Shown one piece after another: positions 10,710 to 21,224 of a DNA stretch of 64,000 nt (its first letter is position 1; every line of letters begins with the position of its first letter). Source of the stretch: Arion vulgaris (Eukaryota; Mollusca; Gastropoda; Stylommatophora; Arionidae). Where the stretch lies: NCBI GenBank assembly GCA_020796225.1, contig CM036768.1, positions 36,422,289 to 36,486,288 of the forward strand. Direction: 5' to 3'. The notes below the pieces were generated by a model. It did not search any database and was not told the DNA's origin. It saw only the letters and a list, made by a program, of their open reading frames with translations. The translations under genes and the position numbers were made by a program.

Positions 10710-11075
10710 TTTGTAGTGGGGCCCAAACTCGAATACGCCTGTCCGACATGATATAGGCGCCTATGAACCGGGACGCAACGTATGAACGTTCTTGGTGCAA
10801 GCTACACAAATCACAAAGAGTGGTTAAATTGGTGTTTTTTCGATCCAGAAGCACTTGAGCTTTCAACTCTTCGGCTCGGTGCCATGGACATCATAACCCT
10901 TCTGTTCGGTGCCACGAACACCGTAAATCTGGATAATGTGTGGTTTTTCTGCCACCTCGCGGAATTGAACCGCACGCACAGGGGGCTTGTCACCCGTCGT
11001 CCAACGCGCTACGAACACGCTAGGCAGGCGGGCTAACTTGGTTGATAAGAACCACGAACGCAAAGAGGAAGAAGG
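10710..11075 (+). mobile_element. SINE-E-like copy interrupted by SINE-A
   Basis: Degenerate head (GTGGGGCCCAAACTC), GCAACGTATGAACGTTCTTG, CACAAAGAGTGGTTAAATTG, then SINE-A, then TAACTTGGTTGATAAGAACC and ACGAACGCAAAGAGGAAGAAG. The split halves fit together across the insertion. Confidence 0.75.
10837..11034 (-). mobile_element. SINE-A nested in SINE-E
   Basis: Full-length SINE-A on the minus strand from GATCCAGAAG to GCGGGC. Imperfect flanking duplication: TTAAATTGGT on the left and TAACTTGGTT on the right. Confidence 0.9.
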
Positions 11076-11154
11076 TTTTGTGGCTAGATGAGAGAGAGAG
11101 AGAGAGAGAGAGATATTTTTCTTTATGGAAACAAAGCAACAAAAGCTATCAGCC

Positions 11155-11245
11155 AAGTCACTAGAGCAGTGGAAGACAAAAACAGAAAACCACAAAACTG
11201 AACAGCAACCCGGTACCAGGGTGACTACAAAAGAAAAAGAAGATG
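11155..11245 (+). mobile_element. LINE-g 3' fragment
   Basis: Encodes EDKNRKPQN, then CAACCCGGTACCAGGGTGAC, matching the 3' end of LINE-g (best copy 12000-12760). Flanked by two (GA)n runs. Confidence 0.7.
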
Positions 11246-11313
11246 GGATTAAAGTATATTATGGTAGTTCAGACTCGTCTACGCCAACCCTAAAACCGGA
11301 ATCATTTTTAATC

Positions 11314-11317
<4 letters not shown>

Positions 11318-11366
<49 letters not shown>
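11318..11366. repeat. (GA)n microsatellite
   Basis: About 24 GA units. A shorter (GA)n run lies at 11090-11113. Confidence 0.95.
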
Positions 11367-11368
<2 letters not shown>

Positions 11369-11584
11369 AATGCGAGACATACACATATTCTCTTAAATAA
11401 GCGACGGGAAGCAACTCGGAAATGTCATTACAAGCACAGTTAGTTTGTTTCTCTTATTTCCCTTTATTTGAATCATGAGAACTACTTTTAACATAGACTT
11501 CATCCTGAAGCTAATATCATCATCACTATCGTGTGCCATACGTGCTGGAGTTGATGATTTTGAATTTTCACACAACGTACTCTC

Positions 11585-11870
11585 CTAAGTGTTAAGGATC
11601 AACTTATACATGGTGTCATGCTGCTCTGTATCCACTCTCTTTGTATGTCTCTGTCCTTCTCTCTCTCTCTGTCTCTCCTCTGTCTCTCAACTTCAAACGC
11701 TCTCTGTCTCTCTCTGTCCCTCTCTCTGTCTCTCACTCTATCTCTTTCTTTCTGTGTGTCTGCCTCTCTCCCTCCCCAGTGTTAGAGATCAACTCAGCCA
11801 TGGTGTCATGTTGCTAAGTATCCACTCTCTCTGTGTCTCTCTCTCTGTCTGTCTCTCTCTCTCTCTCTCT
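11585..11870. repeat. CT-rich segment containing a ~70-bp duplication
   Basis: The block GTGTTA-GATCAACT-CATGGTGTCATG-TGCT-TATCCACTCTCT occurs at 11588-11642 and again at 11780-11830, each followed by a CTCT-rich run. The duplication is ~192 bp apart and includes the pyrimidine tract. Confidence 0.85.
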
Positions 11871-11871
11871 T

Positions 11872-11932
11872 GTAAGTCGCAGTGGTACTATTATTTGTTT
11901 CCCTTGCGGGCCCCGGCCCCCACACGAGCGAC
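11872..11932 (-). mobile_element. SINE-B 5' head fragment
   Basis: Matches the first ~60 bp of SINE-B in reverse: AAGTCGCAGTGGTACTATT, GCGGGCCCCGGC and CACACGAGCG. The rest of the element is absent. Confidence 0.65.
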
Positions 11933-11999
11933 TTATATTCAAAAGCACATATATGCTTTTCCACTGCCTTGTTAAATTCTTCTTCTTCTTCTTCTTTGT

Positions 12000-12440
12000 C
12001 GTCACACTGCTACTGGGTTGTTGCCCAGTGTCGTCACACTGCTACTGGGTTGTTGCCCAGTGTCGTCACACTGCTACTGGGTTGTTGCCCAGTGTCGTCA
12101 CACTGCTACTGGGTTGTTGCCCAGTGTCGTCACACTGCTACTGGGTTGTTGCCCAGTGTCGTCACACTGCTACTGGGTTGTTGCCCAGTGTCGTCACACT
12201 GCTACTGGGTTGTTGCCCAGTGTCGTCACACTGCTACTGGGTTGTTGCCCAGTGTCGTCACCTGCTACTGGGTTGCCGTGTCGTCACACTGCTACTGGGT
12301 TGTTGCCCAGTGTCGTCACACTGCTACCGGGTTGTTGCCCAGTGTCGTCACACTGCTACTGGGTTGTTGCCCAGTGTCGTCACACTGCTACTGGGTTGTT
12401 GCCCAGTGTCGTCACACTGCTACTGGGTTGTTGCCCAGTG
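12000..12440 (-). repeat. 32-bp tandem repeat of the LINE-g 3' end
   Basis: About 13 nearly perfect units of GTCGTCACACTGCTACTGGG then TTGTTGCCCAGT. In other LINE-g copies (21225, 37552) this segment occurs once, right before the GAA-type tail. Two units at 12250-12290 are shortened. Confidence 0.95.
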
Positions 12441-12760
12441 TCGTGGTTTTCTGTTTTTGTCTTGCGCTGTTCTAGTGGCTTGGGTGATTGTTATTTTTGC
12501 TCTTTGGCAGGATTCTGCTATGCTATTTAACCATCTTTTTCGTGGTCTTCCCCTCGTCTTCTTTCTTAATGTTCTGTTGTAGAAGACTCTGTATACTGTG
12601 GAGTTTGGATGCATTCTTATTAAGTGGCCAAACCACTTCATTCTTTATTTCTCTATGTAACTCAATAAAGGTTCTGTGCCAACTTTCTTTCTTATGCTGA
12701 TGTTGGTGACTCTGTCTTTTCTGTTGTTGATAACTTTTCGCAGACACCGCATTTCACATG
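12000..12760 (-). mobile_element. LINE-g, 3' portion
   Basis: Minus-strand reading MKWFGHLIRMHPNSTVYRVF, then KKTRGRPRKRWLNSIAE, then TQATRTAQDKNRKPRH and a stop. WFGHLIRM and RGRPRKRW are classic LINE ORF2 C-terminal blocks. 5'-truncated, with the 3' end expanded as 32-bp repeats and (TTC)n (the GAA tail) at 11978-11995. Confidence 0.85.
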
Positions 12761-13400
12761 TAGTTATTTTTTACGCCTGCGCTGTGCTAATTGTCCATGT
12801 TTGGCACTGATTAAATTATTCCTACCTGCAGAAATAGACGAGCGCTCCCTGAGAATAGTACGCCTCATCCTAGACTCCTAATCTCCCACATATAAAACAG
12901 CAAAAATTAAACAAAAATGCACGCCACGTTAACAAACAAACGAACTTGATTTCTGTTTTTCTTCTGTTACAATCTCCGCCATTACTTCTCAGTAACACCC
13001 CCTTCCTCATATCATTTCGATCTCAACAGATAAAAGATGGAGGTAGGAGGAAAAAGCAATCGAGCAGGCAAGAAAACGGTGAGAACTAACGATAGCAGAA
13101 GTGAGATAACCAGACTACAGCAGCAGTAGCAACAGCTAGCAGGCAGTCAGTACATCTACCCAACAGATGTGACGCACCTGTGATCCTAAGTCTGTTGGAA
13201 TCAAGACGTGTCCAACGCAACATATCGTCTCGATTTTTTTCTTAAAATAATTCCTCGTGTTACAGCTGCATCCAACAGAGTTTTGTAATTGAGAATCAAG
13301 AGTCAAGCAGAATGTTTCGTTGCCCCACTGCTGCAGAAGGTAGAGATTGAATATTGAGAGTTTCTTAATTTTTCTATAAAATACAAATAATATTTCCCGT
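12761..13400. other. No gene recognised
   Basis: Unique-looking sequence. An 89-codon minus frame at 13136-13405 has no known motif. Confidence 0.45.
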
Positions 13401-13858
13401 AGCATTTCAGACCGTAGGGTATACAGAGTGTGAGAGTCATACTGTGCTACATAGAACCAATACTGACATACGGATGCGAGTCATGGACAATAAACACACA
13501 GATCGAAAAATCTATAAGGACCACAGAGATGTGGTTTTACAGAAGAATGATGAGAATATCATGGACTGCTAAAATGACTAATGTGAAGGTGTTGAATGAG
13601 GAAGCTTTTCATCAATATAAGAAAGAGACAGTCATCATTTTTCGGGAATTTGATGAGGATGGGGGATTTAGAACACACTGTAAAGCTGGTAAAATCGAGG
13701 GGAGATGAGACGGAGGAAGACAGAGATAAAAAATGTTAGATAGCCTGACGTCATGGCACGGAAGAGCGTCAATATCTGAGATGATGGCAAACACCAGAAA
13801 CAGAGATTTGTGGAGATTCATAATCGTTTACGCCAGCCGGCACGGCACCTGATGATGA
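13400..13858 (+). mobile_element. LINE-h, 3' portion
   Basis: Reads MRVILCYIEPILTYGCESWT, then EMWFYRRMMRISWTAKMTN, VKVLNEEA, and after a frameshift TSWHGRASISEMMANTRNR and DLWRF. YGCESW and EMWFYRRMMRISW are diagnostic LINE C-terminal blocks. It ends with GATGATGATAATAAG. A second piece lies at 40276-40425. Confidence 0.85.
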
Positions 13859-13892
13859 TAATAAGGGTATAAAGTCACTTCCCATCCCATTT

Positions 13893-14035
13893 CTAAGCAC
13901 TAGTATGCAGGAGATTGAAGGGCGAATTACTTTTCCCGTGTGTCGAACTTGGAGTGTGGGATTGATTACCGCTCTTGTGTTCGAGTAGATAGACGAAAGC
14001 GTATGCTTTACGCTAACCCGTCCCTTAATTTCTAT
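13893..14035 (-). mobile_element. SINE-I
   Basis: The reverse complement starts GGGACGGGTTAGCGTA (tRNA-like start) and ends with the CTCCTGCATACTAGTGC stretch. It matches the interrupted copy at 21560-22325. Family role inferred only from the shared tRNA-like head. Confidence 0.5.
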
Positions 14036-14146
14036 TTTTTTATTTAAAGTCGCTGCTGTCTGTAATACCGTTTTTTAGGACGGTGCAGGAAAGGAGGAGT
14101 GGTTGGAGGGGCATGAGCTTGAAAAATTTGCTAGGGGCAGTTCAAT

Positions 14147-14258
14147 GTGCAACGTATAAACGTTGTTGGCAAAGATCAAACATATCACAAAGAGTGATTA
14201 AAATTGGTGGTAAAGAACGAACGCAAAGAAGAAGAAGAAGAAGAAGCTAGGGGCAATC
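14147..14258 (+). mobile_element. SINE-E 3' part
   Basis: CAATGTGCAACGTATAAACG, ATCACAAAGAGTGATTAAAA, AAGAACGAACGCAAAGAAG and (GAA)n. The head and core are missing. Confidence 0.8.
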
Positions 14259-14522
14259 GCCGCCATACTGTTCAGGTTAGAATTTTTCTGTTATGCCCTC
14301 GACAGAAAAAAAATCATTGGCCTTATCGTGGATAGAACATGGGACTCCCGCATTGGTCTACGCTCTAACCATTCGGAGTAACACAAGTAGCTGCATGTCT
14401 TCTACTAAATCTTCAAGGGTCTATCAGTACTTGGGACTTATTCTCTTCAACCCAATACCTTCTTGTTGTATCTGTATGTGTTTGTATGCTAATTGTTATG
14501 TAAGTGATTCAAGATGTAAAGG

Positions 14523-14722
14523 TCCCGCGTGTTGTAGCGCGTTGGACGACGGATGACAAGCACCCTGTGAGTGCGGTTCAATTTCGCGGGCTGGCAGAAA
14601 AGCCAAAGATTCTCCAGATTTACGGGGTGTTCGTGGCACCGAACTGATGGGTTACGATTTCCATGACACCGAGCTGAAGAGCTGAAAGCTCAAATGCTTC
14701 TGGATCGAGAAAAAAAAATATG
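14523..14722 (+). mobile_element. SINE-A
   Basis: GTAGCGCGTTGGACGACGG, GGTTCAATTTCGCGGG, CCAGATTTACGGGGTGTTCG, CACCGAGCTGAAGAGCTG, TTCTGGATCG and a poly(A) tail; moderately diverged. Confidence 0.85.
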
Positions 14723-14959
14723 TTATAGACTGCAGTAAGACTGTAGCAGAAACACGTAAAAACAAAGTAAAGTAGTTTTACAATTTTCGAGGATAGTCCT
14801 TTATCAAGAAATGGATACAACAGAATAGAAGAAATTTAAACTTCTTGTACGGCAGAGATATCATATACAGTCAAGACAATAACCATCTGAGTTAGGAATT
14901 TATTTTCTGACTGTGTATGTTATGTATTGAAGCATTTGTGGTTAAACATGGACACTAAG

Positions 14960-15213
14960 TCTTCTTCTTTGCGTTCGTTCTTTACGACCAATTTTAATCA
15001 CTCTTTGTGATATGTTTGATCTTTGCCAAGAACGTGTATACGTTGCACATTGATTTGGTAGGTCCCTAAACACATAGACTTCTACACGTTTAAGACACAT
15101 GCATCCGATTTCATCCAAACCTCCTTAGTCGTCTCTTACGATATGCGTGGCATGTAACAGTGGTTCTATTCTTTGCACCCCAAATTTGCGCCCCTGTAAC
15201 CACTCCGGCGACT
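14960..15213 (-). mobile_element. SINE-E
   Basis: Complete in order on the minus strand from GCCGGAGTGGTTACAGG through GGCGCAAATTTGGGG, the GTAAGAGACGACTAAGGAGG core, to TCGTAAAGAACGAACGC and (GAA)n. Confidence 0.9.
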
Positions 15214-15397
15214 GACTAAGTAGCTAGAACTCACATAGGAGCATTCGGGGTAAAAACAGGAACACTGACTAAGTAACTATAGACCATTTACAAATGTTTG
15301 CCCTCATTCAAGTTCAGTTGTATTGAAAAGTACAGAAGACACATGGAAATAATCAAAAGGTGGAAGTGTGGTCGATATATCTTATAATATATATATG

Positions 15398-15561
15398 CAA
15401 TGGCGGCTCGTCATTAAGAGCTATTGGGCCGGCCCCACCAAAAATAAGGTGTAACGTGTATTTATTATTTTATACATTAAAATATAACCAAATCGAAACC
15501 ATGATTTTTCCGAAAATTTCTGTCTGGCCCCACCAACAAAAATGATCACGAGCCGCCACTG
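15398..15561. mobile_element. MITE-J (hAT type), subfamily 1
   Basis: 164-bp element with inverted termini CAATGGCGGCTCGT / ACGAGCCGCCACTG. It sits in a TA repeat (TATATATG left, TATATATA right), so the 8-bp target duplication is not decisive here but is clear in other copies. Interior is non-coding. Confidence 0.9.
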
Positions 15562-15890
15562 TATATATATGTGTGTGTGTGTGTGTGCGTGTGTGAAGAA
15601 CTAATGAGTAACTGGGGAAAGAGAGAAGAGAGAGAGAGAAAGCAACAGGAATTGGATGGCTAAGACTTACCAGAATCATTTATTTAACCATCAGGTAACA
15701 CAATTAGCAGACGAACGTGGTAGGAAATTGTGCACACGCACGACCGCCCGCACACACAATCTCACACAATCTTCCATTGAGGGAGGAGAGCTGGAGCCAT
15801 CAGCTATAATTATGTCAATCATTATGTTCAACAACTTCAAATAAGAGTGTACATAGAGTCAATTCATGAAAGAGTACAGAGGAGAGGAGA
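15562..15890. other. (TG)n and (GA)n runs, no gene
   Basis: A TG run at 15571-15594 and a GA run near 15625-15640. A 62-codon frame at 15656-15844 has no recognisable motif. Confidence 0.5.
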
Positions 15891-15892
15891 AT

Positions 15893-16668
15893 GAATATTT
15901 GGTGGGTGGTGTGTGATCAACCTTTGCTATTCTGAAGAACATATGGAGTTCAAGAATGATCAGGAATAAAATTAAGATAATGATATTTAACTCAAATCTC
16001 AAGGCTGTCTTTTTATATGGAGCTGAGACATGGAGAACAACTTAGGGGAACACAGAAAATTTGCAAACATTCATCAATAGATGCCTGAGCAGGATACTCC
16101 ATCTGCGATGGTATGACAGAACTACAAACAGGGAACTCTCGGATAGAACAGGATTTAAAAAAATGTTCGATCCAGAAGCACTGAGCTTTTCAGCTCTTCG
16201 GCTCGGTGCCATGGACATCGTAACCCTTCGGTTCGGTGCCACGAACACCGTAAATCTGGGAAATATGTGACTTTTTCTGCCATCTCGCGGAATTGAACCC
16301 GCACACACAGAGGGATAGTCACCCGTAGTCCAACGCGCTACGAACACGCTGGGCAGACGGGCGATAGAACAGGATAACAACAGGTGGAACAAGAGATAAG
16401 GAGCAGAAAGTGGCGATGGATAGGAACACACTGAGGAACCCCCTAACAGCATCACAAGACATGCTCTCGAGTGGAACCCACAGGGCAATAGGAGTAGGGG
16501 AAGACCCAGGAACACCTGGAGACGGGAGCTAGAGACGGAATGCAAGAAAATGGGGAGAGTGTGTAGAGATCTAGACAAGATGACCTTGGATATGTGGGCT
16601 TGGAAGGCCTTGGTTGTGGACCTATGCTTCCATAGGGGCGCAGGGTGAAGAAGAAGAAGAAGAAGGGT
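15893..16668 (+). mobile_element. LINE-k 3' portion, split by SINE-A
   Basis: Before the insert: IRNKIKIMIFNSNLKAVFLY, GAETWRTT, then NLQTFINRCLSRILHLRWYD and NRELSDRTG. After it: SRKWRWIG, HALEWNPQGNRSRGRPRNTW, RRELETECKKMGRVCRDLDK, MTLDMWAWKALVVDLC and a stop, then (GAA)n. This is the most complete LINE-k C-terminus here, with frameshifts. Confidence 0.9.
16155..16362 (-). mobile_element. SINE-A nested in LINE-k
   Basis: Full-length copy with a perfect 13-bp target duplication GATAGAACAGGAT at 16142-16154 and 16363-16375. Poly(A) appears as TTTAAAAAAATG at its low-coordinate end, consistent with minus orientation. Confidence 0.95.
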
Positions 16669-17400
16669 GTGGGATCTACTTATATCCCATCTATATTTCC
16701 ATATAATTTGTATGTGTGTGTGTGTGTCCTCTTACACATGGCCTCAAGTTACATCCAAAATACACCAAACTTTGCAAATATACTTCTCATACGAATCTGA
16801 GTTTAATTTTTTTTTAAATGTCGAAATCAGATGAATATTCGTTTAAAAAATGAATTAAATTGAATTTGTGATGTCTGATCCCCATTTGTGGTCACCACGT
16901 GACCGCTACCAAATACACTTTCCATCAGGTGAAGAACGGTTACAACATGTGCATAAATTAAAGGGATACATCATTAAATGGACCAAGCGGTTACGAACAA
17001 CATGGATTAAGTTTTATTACGGTTTTAAATATTTTTTACCTTCCCACATGATACTATACTGAAAGTTACTATGAAAATTAACTGAAGCCAGCGACATTTA
17101 GTGAAATTCGATTTCTCTATAGGAGAATTTCCTGTCATTTTGTGCACGTGGTGATGTCGTTCCTCTACATCGTATGATAAACATTCTTTAATGATCTATT
17201 TAATGGCGACCTTATTTTTTTTTTAAAATATACAATCAGTTGCGTTTCGTTTTTCCGTTGGCGTTGATTTGCGCAAACTGTATCATTTTCATGTCATTAA
17301 ACCATCTTTCTGTTTCAAACTATGCTATAGAAATTTAAAAATAATTATTCTGTTAAATTTAAAAATAATTTTTCATTTTTGTCAAAATTCCGTAGGTCAG
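16669..17400. other. No gene recognised
   Basis: AT-rich, with a short TG run near 16715. The 5' end of the Helitron relic may lie inside this stretch but I cannot define it. Confidence 0.45.
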
Positions 17401-17404
17401 GTTT

Positions 17405-18059
17405 ATTATTATTAAAATATACAATGCCGCCTAAAGAAAGAAAACTATTAAATCACACCAGAAGTAACTCTAAACAAATAGCAGTACGTCCGAACCATTA
17501 CAATCGTTTATGGAGGACATAGCCGACCCAACCAACATCTTCAATAATATCCGAAAATATCATTTATGTTTTTAGATGACATCTGTTGGAACGGCTCACC
17601 CAATTCCTCATCAAGGATTAATACCAACTTTCAAAATTCAAGATCAAATATATCATTAATTATGTTCACTTTTTTAACACTGCCAAAATAATACCCAAAA
17701 TGTATTCACATTTACTTCATAGATAATGAAGAAGCTCAGACAAATCAGCGCATCAACTGTAATATTGAGACTAATCAAAATATGGTGTTAGCTATTCAAC
17801 GTATGTTACATATGTACAAAAGCTATGTGAGAAGTTGTAAGACCGTATTAGATTAGTTGCTCATGGACGACATGAAAATTGCAATCTTCGCCGCCTTAGT
17901 TCCGGCAGGTCAACAAAAGCGGACTTATAACGCACCTTTAGTAGACGAAGCTGCCATTATCATAGCAGGAAATAATTTTCGAAAGCGTGATTTAATCTTG
18001 CAAAAACGAGACAAGAAGTTTGCAACTCATACCCGAGCGAAGCCGGGTTAATTAGCTGG
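17405..18059 (+). mobile_element. Helitron relic (Rep N-domain fragment plus 3' terminus)
   Basis: An ATG near 17423 opens MPPKERKLLNHTRSNSKQIA, a Helitron-like start. Degenerate frames follow: HQGLIPTFKIQDQIYH, DNEEAQTNQRINCNIETNQN, MVLAIQRMLHMYKSYVRSCK, then RTYNAPLVDEAAIIIAGNNF and RKRDLILQKRD, matching the order of the Helitron helicase-like N-terminal domain. It then passes at once to a terminal hairpin (ACCCG ... CGGGT, 18031-18048) and a CTGG end at 18056-18059 followed by T, as Helitron 3' ends require. The nuclease and helicase parts are missing; several stops. Confidence 0.85.
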
Positions 18060-18073
18060 TATATATATATATA

Positions 18074-18236
18074 CAGTGGCGGCTCGTAGTCATTTTTCTT
18101 GGTGGGGCCAGACACAAATTTTCGCGAAAATCATGGTTTTTGTAGTATTTACTATTATTTGTCTATTTCAGAAATTCCCCCTTTCGATTATTGGTGGGGC
18201 CATGCCCCACTGGCCCTTAATGACAAGCCGCCCCTG
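18074..18236. mobile_element. MITE-J (hAT type), subfamily 2
   Basis: Termini CAGTGGCGGCTCGT / ACAAGCCGCCCCTG. The interior has the GTATTTACTATTATTTGTC stretch shared with copies at 49744 and 61494. It sits beside (TA)n, so the target duplication cannot be read. Confidence 0.9.
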
Positions 18237-18237
18237 A

Positions 18238-18289
<52 letters not shown>

Positions 18290-18290
18290 C
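18238..18290. repeat. (TA)n microsatellite
   Basis: About 24 TA units directly after MITE-J. Confidence 0.95.
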
Positions 18291-18600
18291 TCTCGAACCG
18301 TTATACGCTGCGTGGAGCCTGCAAGTTATTTCTCCATACCGCTCTATCCTGGGCAACTCGGACAATCTCTGCCATGGAATTGAGTTCGATATGTTTTGCC
18401 TCTCTTAGTAAAGTTCATTTCAGGGTTTTCCTTGGGCGTCCTCTTTTCTTGAAGATATGCCTCCCATTTCAATGCCTGCTTTGGTATTCTTTTGCCATTT
18501 CTTCTCAAAGCATTTCCAACATATCTCCATCTTCTCTTTCTTATAACAGTTGTTGCTAGTGGTTGACGAGACATTTATTTGATTTCATCATTTCTCCTGA
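18291..18600 (-). mobile_element. LINE-l, 3' portion
   Basis: Minus strand reads MSRQPLATTVIRKRRWRYVG, NALRRNGKRIPKQALKWEAY, KRTPKE, then shifted ELNSMAEIVRVAQDRAVWRN. RRRWRYVGHALR and VAQDRxxWR are standard LINE C-terminal blocks. Other copies: 23948, 39770, 57740. Confidence 0.85.
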
Positions 18601-18654
18601 ATTCGTTCTATTTAAGTTCATTTTTTCTTTTTATAATAGAAGTAAAATGTCGTT

Positions 18655-18660
18655 AACAGA

Positions 18661-18700
<40 letters not shown>

Positions 18701-18983
18701 GATGATATGTAGGTTAGGTATTTATGCAGATAGACTGAAAATAGATAGACAGATAGACAGAGAGAGAGACGATAGGTTGGTTTGGTATGTAGGTAGGCAG
18801 ACAGACAGACAAACAGAGAGACAGATCAATTAGATCGACAAAGTGTGTGGAGAGAGAGAGCGAGGGAGGGAGAGAGAGAGAGCGAGGGAGGGAGAGAGCA
18901 AGAGAGGGAGATCGAGAGAGGGAGAGAGAGCGAGGGAGAGAGAGAGCGAGGGAGAGAGAGTGGGAGAGATAGAGCGAGGGAGT

Positions 18984-19035
<52 letters not shown>
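18655..19035. repeat. (GATA)n/(GACA)n and (GA)n simple repeats
   Basis: GATA and GACA runs at 18658-18700 and 18740-18815, then a purine-rich GAGA/GAGGGAG tract at 18850-19035. A GAGAGCGAGGGAG motif recurs inside the latter. Confidence 0.95.
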
Positions 19036-19037
<2 letters not shown>

Positions 19038-19811
19038 CTAGAAGGATGAACAAGATTTGGAAAACATGTTCGATTTACACTGAGAAATGTAATTCACAGA
19101 AACAGGATGTACAGTACGCAAATGATAGATACAGTTGGGAGGAGAGAGGAGAAAAAGTGATCAATAGAAGTAGAGGATGAAGATCGGAGAGGAAGGGAGA
19201 ACAGATAGATATAAAGCAAGATAGAGAGAGAGGAAGAGTGGAGAGGAGACAAGAGTAAGAAGTTAGACAGGGAGTGACAGATGGAAGACAGAACAAGAGA
19301 GAGGTTGCAGCTATTGATGGAGTTACAGATAGGAAACTTTTTTAAGGAAACGAGTGAGAGTTAAAAAGTGAGAAGAATGCAAATCCGAGGAGGGAGCGAG
19401 CAAGACGTGGGTTACGCGAGAGGGAGGTAAGACTGGAGAACGTATGAAACCAGGAAGGAAGATCGAAAGAGTAAGAAATTAAGTGCAGCAGAAGATGTTA
19501 AATCAAGCTGTATGATGTAAACTCCAGGTGTTGAGCATCTGCAGTTCTCGTCTGAGCAAAGGGTGGGAAAATACATGCAAACACTGAGCACTTCACGAGT
19601 AATATAGAAAAAAAGAAAAAAAACTTGGATAAGAAACTGGTAGTGTGAAAACAATTTAGCCCACCGGAAGGCAATATATCGCAGGCTGGTCCGTTTTTTT
19701 TTTCCTTCTTTCTCTATGCCTTTATATATATATGTGTGTGTGTGCGCGCGTGTGTGTGTGTGTGTGTGTGTGTGGCTCGCTTACTTTATATTATTTCTCT
19801 GTCTATTTCTT
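19036..19811. other. Purine-rich spacer with (TG)n
   Basis: No gene seen. 19036-19480 is AG-rich on the plus strand; 19732-19774 is a TG/CG-rich dinucleotide run. Confidence 0.5.
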
Positions 19812-19950
19812 CTTCTTCTTCTTGAGTTTGCCTGCTATGAATTCAGACGTAGTCAGGACGTCTGGTATCGCGTTTCTTTTGACTGAAGACTTGCTTTCCC
19901 TTTTTATCAGTATCCTTCGCCATACAGGCAGGTGTCTTCTCCAACTTTAG
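19812..19950 (-). mobile_element. SINE-M, 3' part
   Basis: Reverse of the SINE-M body: CCTCTAAAGTTGGAGAAGAC, CCTGTATGGCGAAGGATACT, ACGTCTGAATTCATAGCAGG, then (GAA)n. Compare 62884-63027. Confidence 0.75.
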
Positions 19951-20094
19951 AGGTTCTCTGTCTATCTCTCTTTCCCTTCTTCTCTTCCTATTTTCTTTCT
20001 TGTCTCTCCATCTCTTTTTCTGTTTGTCTTTCTATCTTTCATTTTATTTTCACGCCAATTTTTTCTACCTTTTTGTCAATTTCTTAATTTCTCA

Positions 20095-20290
20095 TCCGTG
20101 TTTTTTTTCGTCTTCCCTCTTTTCTTTTGTTCTCTCTCTCTCTCTATTTCGTTCTCTCACTCTTTCTCTTCGTTCCCTCTTTCTTTCTCTCTCTCACTCT
20201 TTCTCTTCGTTCTCTCTTTCTTTCTCTCTCTCACTCTTTCTCTTCGTTCCCTCTTTCTTTCTCTCTCACACTTTCTCTTCGTTCCCTCTT

Positions 20291-20321
<31 letters not shown>

Positions 20322-20370
20322 ATTTCGTTCTCTCACTCTTTCTCTTCGTTCCCTCTTTCCTTCACTTTTG
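20095..20370. repeat. CT-rich minisatellite
   Basis: Copies of CTCTTTCTCTTCGTTCCCTC with TTTCTTTCTCTCTCTCA repeat at ~40-55 bp spacing. All plus-strand frames are open as Ser/Leu/Phe repeats and are not genes. Confidence 0.9.
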
Positions 20371-20542
20371 ATCTAAATATCTCTATTTTCGTTTTACAGT
20401 AATAAGAAACACATGGCACCATTAACACAGTCTTCTCTAATACCAATCTTATCTCAGACCAAGCTACAGTAATTCAGTAAATGTGGAACTATAAAGTGGT
20501 GATATTATGCTCTTGAAATCTATTTAACCCATCTGTACAAAA

Positions 20543-20800
20543 ATATCTCCTAAGGGAATCCTCGCCGGTGCTAGGGAGTTCGTGCACTGTAGCTGCAATC
20601 CTCCAGTATGGGAAAGTGATCGGAGCACACACGGTTACTCACTGAAGTGCAATGATGATGGTCTGTTAATAAATCAATCAATATCTCCTAAGGGAATACT
20701 CGCCGGTGCTACGGAGTTCGTGCACTGTAGCTGAGTTCCTCCATTATGGGAAAGAGATCGGAGCACACACGGTTGCTCACCGAAGTGAAATGATAAAATA
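20543..20800 (+). mobile_element. Two tandem SINE-N 3' fragments
   Basis: The ~115-bp 3' part of SINE-N (GGTGCTACGGAGTTCGTGCA, GGGAAAGAGATCGGAGCACA, TCACCGAAGTG) occurs at 20555-20655 and 20695-20790, each preceded by ATCTCCTAAGGGAAT. This is a segmental duplication or two insertions in one spot. Confidence 0.8.
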
Positions 20801-20929
20801 TCCTAAGGAACAATAAATATATATAAACACGGTGTGGTTGAAAAAGAGCCGAAACTGCAAAGAAAAAGCGGTGGTAAAATGGATGCAATTTACACTGTAA
20901 CAAAAATAAAGGATTTTAAAACCGAAAGA

Positions 20930-21145
20930 TGGAGTTCATTGAAGCAGGTTTTACCCCCATATGCCTAGGTCGCTCTCGGCAAAAATGGGCACGCTACCTC
21001 CTGCCGAGAGTATTGCATAAAGCACGAACTCCGTAGCTCTGACATCAATCCTAGGGATCGCTATAGAAAAAAATTGATTCGAACCGCGACCTTTGGATCG
21101 CAAGGCAAGAGTTTAACCACTTAGCCACAGAGACTCCTGCACTGT
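20930..21145 (-). mobile_element. SINE-C
   Basis: The reverse complement begins at the tRNA-like CTCTGTGGCTAAGTGGTTAA, and continues through GCGATCCAAAGGTCGCGGTT, GGAGTTCGTGCTTTATGC and TTTTGCCGAGAGCGACC to the ACCTGCTTCAATG end. Close to full length. Confidence 0.85.
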
Positions 21146-21224
21146 TCTATAAAGCCAGCGGTGGGCATAGTTACAGTCCATACCCATTAACATGTTTAGT
21201 TTCATTCTCGGAGAACCAGAAATG

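Noticed and set aside
16868..17062. 64-codon frame with SPRDRYQIHFPSGEE
   Set aside because: No known domain, no splice or codon evidence, AT-rich context just outside the Helitron relic.
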